A stretch of DNA of 7,716 nt from an uncultured Selenomonadales bacterium (GTDB lineage Bacteria; Bacillota; Negativicutes; Selenomonadales; Selenomonadaceae): NCBI GenBank assembly GCA_947167555.1, contig CAMVIO010000090.1, positions 1 to 7,716 on the forward strand, written 5' to 3'. This document shows positions 5,680-7,716 of the stretch, piece by piece. Each line of letters opens with the position of its first letter. Position 1 is the stretch's first letter. The notes under the pieces are model-generated. The model made no database searches and had not been told where the DNA came from. It worked only from the letters and a program-made list of their open reading frames with translations. The translations under genes and the position numbers were made by a program.

Positions 5680-6591
5680 ATGATTACGGCGCAGGAAAGC
5701 ATCACCGCGAAGCTCTGCTCCTTTGCGCGCGCCTACCACTCGACGATGGGGCAGGAAAAGATATTCGACGATTATTTGGCTTACGACATCATTGGACGCG
5801 AAGAGTACGCGCGTCTTGACGGACTCTTGCGCGAGGCGTTTTCAGCGCTTCCCACAAAGCCCAGATATGGTTTTGAGAACGTCTGGCTCTTTGAGGCGCT
5901 GGATCGCTGCTTCACTCCGGTGACGCTGCCGCGACTGGCCTTTGCGGAGGAGGCGTTGGAGAATTTCGCGAAAGCCCACGGGCGCGTGCAATATGTGATC
6001 TGCGGCGCGGGGATGGACACCTTCGCCTATCGGAACGCGAATCCCGCGATTACCGTTTTTGAGCTGGATTTGCCGAAAACCCAGGCCTACAAGCAGGAAC
6101 GCCTGAAAGAACTGGCATGGAAATCGGCGGGCAAAATCCATTTCGTTCCGGTGGACTTCGCCAAGGACGAGCTTGAGGAACGGCTGATGGCGGCGGGATT
6201 TTCCATGAAAACGCCCACGTTCTTCTCGTTGCTGGGCGTGGCCTATTATCTGTCCTATCCGGTGTTGTCGCATTTCCTTGGAGAGATCGGGGCTTTGGCG
6301 ACGGCGGGAGATCAGTTCGTTTTCGATTTTCCCGATGAGACGACTTTTTCCAAGCGCGCGCCGGAGCGTGTGCGGGAGCTGGCGGCCATCACGGAGAGCC
6401 TCGGCGAGCCGATGCAGCCGGGCTGCACGCTGGACGAGATCTGGCGCGCGCTTCACGAGGCGGGCTTCGCGGTCAGCGAGCATGAGCCGCCGTCCGGCGT
6501 CCAGCAGCGGTTCTTCGGTCACGGGACGGGCCAGCGGCAGGCGTTTGAGAATATCCATTTTATCCTGGCGGAAAAACAGCCGATGAATTGA
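5680..6591 (+). CDS. LCMT-family class I SAM-dependent methyltransferase
   Basis: This 303-residue protein has a class I SAM-methyltransferase core of the leucine carboxyl methyltransferase-like family (COG3315 type). SAM motif I is V-I-C-G-A-G-M-D-T-F-A-Y-R (residues 106-118). The acidic residue that binds the ribose follows at F-E-L-D-L-P (127-132), with F-V-P-V-D-F at 155-160. The family's L-L-G-V-A-Y-Y-L-S segment is at 184-192, and F-D-F-P-D-E at 215-220. The ribosome binding site TAGGAGGAG overlaps the stop of the MtaA-like gene, and spacing is 12 nt. Members act on carboxyl or hydroxyl groups of small molecules or proteins, and the substrate is not predictable here. Its place between corrinoid methyl transfer and a sulfur amino-acid PLP enzyme recalls the unrelated methyltransferase YrrT in the B. 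subtilis mccA/mccB operon, but that parallel is only contextual. Confidence 0.85.
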   Translation: MITAQESITAKLCSFARAYHSTMGQEKIFDDYLAYDIIGREEYARLDGLLREAFSALPTKPRYGFENVWLFEALDRCFTPVTLPRLAFAEEALENFAKAHGRVQYVICGAGMDTFAYRNANPAITVFELDLPKTQAYKQERLKELAWKSAGKIHFVPVDFAKDELEERLMAAGFSMKTPTFFSLLGVAYYLSYPVLSHFLGEIGALATAGDQFVFDFPDETTFSKRAPERVRELAAITESLGEPMQPGCTLDEIWRALHEAGFAVSEHEPPSGVQQRFFGHGTGQRQAFENIHFILAEKQPMN

Positions 6592-6613
6592 CATAGATTT
6601 GGAGGGAATTTAT

Positions 6614-7716
6614 ATGGAATCCGATATGAGCGGTATGAGATTTTCGACGGCGCTGATCCATGGGGGCGTCCATGAGGACGGCGGCACGGGCTCGGTGAAC
6701 GTGCCGATTTACCAGACCTCGACCTATGCGCAGGAAAATATCGGCGGTGCGCCGAAATGGGAGTATTCGCGCACGGGCAATCCGACGCGGGCGGCTCTCG
6801 AATCACTGATCGCGGATCTCGAGCACGGCACGGCAGGCTTCGCCTTTGCTTCGGGGCTGGCGGCGGAGACCGCGGTTTTAAGTCTTTTCGAGAGCGGCGA
6901 CCACATCCTGCTTTCGGAAAACGTCTACGGCGGCACCTTCCGCCTGATGGACAAAGTTTTCAAGCATTTCGGCGTCACGTTCTCGCTGGCGGACACCACG
7001 AATCCGAAAGCCTTTGAAGCGGCCTTCACACCGCAGACGAAAGCAATATTGATCGAGAGTCCGGCGAATCCGCTGCTGACGGTCACGGACATCGAATCGA
7101 CGGCGAAAATCGCCCATGAGCACGGCGCGACGGTCATCGTCGACAACACCTTCATGACGCCGTATCTGCAGCGCCCTCTCGACCTCGGCGCGGATATCGT
7201 GCTGCACAGCGCGACAAAATACCTCGGCGGCCACAGCGATCTTGTGGCGGGTCTCGTCGTGGTCAAGGACGCGGCCCTCGCGGAGCGCCTCGCGTTCATC
7301 CAGAATTCCACGGGCGGCGTGCTGGCGCCTTTCGATTCGTTCCTCTTGATTCGCGGCGTCCGCACCCTCGCCGTCCGCATGGACAGGCACACGGAGAACG
7401 CGGAAAAGATTGCCCGTCATCTCGCCGCGCATCCCGCCGTCAAGAAAGTCTATTATCCGGGACTCGAAACGGCGCAGGGGCATGACGTGCAGAAAAAGCA
7501 AGCAAGGAACGGCGGCGCGATGGTTTCCTTCGAGCTTGCGCCGGACCGCGACATCCGCAAGTTTTTCCCCGCGCTCCACGTCGTTACATTGGCGGAAAGC
7601 CTCGGCGGCGTCGAGAGCCTCGTCTGCCACCCGGCGACCATGACCCACGCCGCGATCCCGAAAGAAACGCGGGAAGCGGTCGGCATCACGGACGGGCTGA
7701 TCCGCCTGTCCGTCGG
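6614..7716 (+). CDS. Cys/Met-metabolism PLP enzyme, cystathionine lyase/MccB-like (3' end outside window)
   Basis: The frame is open from ATG 6614 to the window end (367 full codons), preceded by GGAGGG with a 7-nt spacer. It matches the Cys/Met-metabolism PLP family along its whole length. Y51-S-R53-T-G-N-P-T gives the phosphate contacts from the neighbouring subunit. S80-G81 and Y105 are cofactor contacts, D177 (V-I-V-D-N-T-F) meets the pyridine nitrogen, and S199-A-T201-K202 holds the Schiff-base lysine. R364 (L-I-R-L-S) binds substrate carboxylate. E328 in A-E-S-L-G-G-V-E-S-L is typical of cystathionine gamma-lyase/synthase. G107 replaces the active-site Cys of methionine gamma-lyase, arguing against that enzyme. 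Resemblance to B. subtilis MccB is close; only about 10-15 residues should be missing. The likely reaction is cleavage of cystathionine (or homocysteine) in sulfur transfer. O-acetylhomoserine sulfhydrylase or cystathionine beta-lyase remain possible. Confidence 0.9.
   Translation, partial: MESDMSGMRFSTALIHGGVHEDGGTGSVNVPIYQTSTYAQENIGGAPKWEYSRTGNPTRAALESLIADLEHGTAGFAFASGLAAETAVLSLFESGDHILLSENVYGGTFRLMDKVFKHFGVTFSLADTTNPKAFEAAFTPQTKAILIESPANPLLTVTDIESTAKIAHEHGATVIVDNTFMTPYLQRPLDLGADIVLHSATKYLGGHSDLVAGLVVVKDAALAERLAFIQNSTGGVLAPFDSFLLIRGVRTLAVRMDRHTENAEKIARHLAAHPAVKKVYYPGLETAQGHDVQKKQARNGGAMVSFELAPDRDIRKFFPALHVVTLAESLGGVESLVCHPATMTHAAIPKETREAVGITDGLIRLSV

Noticed and set aside
4687..5739. A 350-codon minus-strand open frame
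   Set aside because: It is antisense to the MtaA-like gene, with an Arg/His-rich composition typical of shadows in GC-rich coding DNA and no ribosome binding site or motif.
6588..6616. TTGACA-17-TATATG as an internal promoter for the PLP gene
   Set aside because: The would-be -10 overlaps the ATG at 6614, so transcription would start inside the coding region. The gene has a good ribosome binding site and fits readthrough from the operon.
6878..7648. A 256-codon minus-strand open frame
   Set aside because: It is antisense to the PLP enzyme, whose catalytic residues are all intact on the + strand; the product is again Arg-rich shadow sequence.
6614..7716. Methionine gamma-lyase as the identity of the PLP enzyme
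   Set aside because: The active-site Cys expected after the cofactor-stacking Tyr is Gly (G107), and E328 is typical of cystathionine lyase/synthase enzymes.
1..7716. CRISPR array, tRNA/rRNA genes, insertion sequence ends
   Set aside because: No regularly spaced repeats, cloverleaf or rRNA-like sequence, transposase motif or paired terminal inverted repeats were seen. The deletions in 2074-3811 show no flanking IS.

Overview
The window reads as the chromosome of an anaerobic bacterium with GC-rich coding regions, strong AGGAGG-type ribosome binding sites and intrinsic terminators. A C69 dipeptidase, a corrinoid/MtaA methyl-transfer pair and a Bacillus MccB-like PLP enzyme together suggest Bacillota, perhaps class Negativicutes (Selenomonas-like). 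Synergistota is an alternative. This taxonomic call is an inference from gene content and codon habit, not from a marker gene.

Region 1 (1-1527) holds the 3' end of a C69-family dipeptidase on +, a strong hairpin terminator, and a convergent (-) gene for a small lipoprotein of unknown function. Region 2 (1528-3811, all +) is a decayed defence island. It begins with an intact class III Fic adenylyltransferase. Three non-contiguous pieces of a type III-like DNA methyltransferase (Mod) follow, then an intact MNT-type nucleotidyltransferase antitoxin and the first ~39 residues of its HEPN partner. The HEPN piece is joined directly to a restriction subunit (Res) remnant that keeps the Walker A helicase start and the C-terminal PD-(D/E)XK nuclease but has lost the helicase core between them. 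The inferred ancestral order is fic-mod-MNT-HEPN-res.

Region 3 (3812-7716, all +) is a tight operon read from a near-consensus promoter (TTGACA-17-TATACT). A perfect 10-bp inverted repeat flanks the -35 box, and an intrinsic terminator lies between the promoter and the first gene, so both operator control and leader attenuation are possible. The genes are a B12-binding corrinoid protein, an MtaA/CmuA-type methyltransferase, an LCMT-family SAM-dependent methyltransferase and a Cys/Met-metabolism PLP enzyme that runs off the end. Spacings are 12, 12 and 22 nt.

The operon probably links corrinoid one-carbon transfer to sulfur amino-acid metabolism. No substrate-specific MtaB/MttB-type methyltransferase is present in the window, so the methyl donor is unknown. 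The two most interesting items are this operon with its regulated leader, and the pattern of deletions in the defence island that leaves both modulatory enzymes (Fic, MNT) intact while destroying the RM enzymes and the HEPN toxin.
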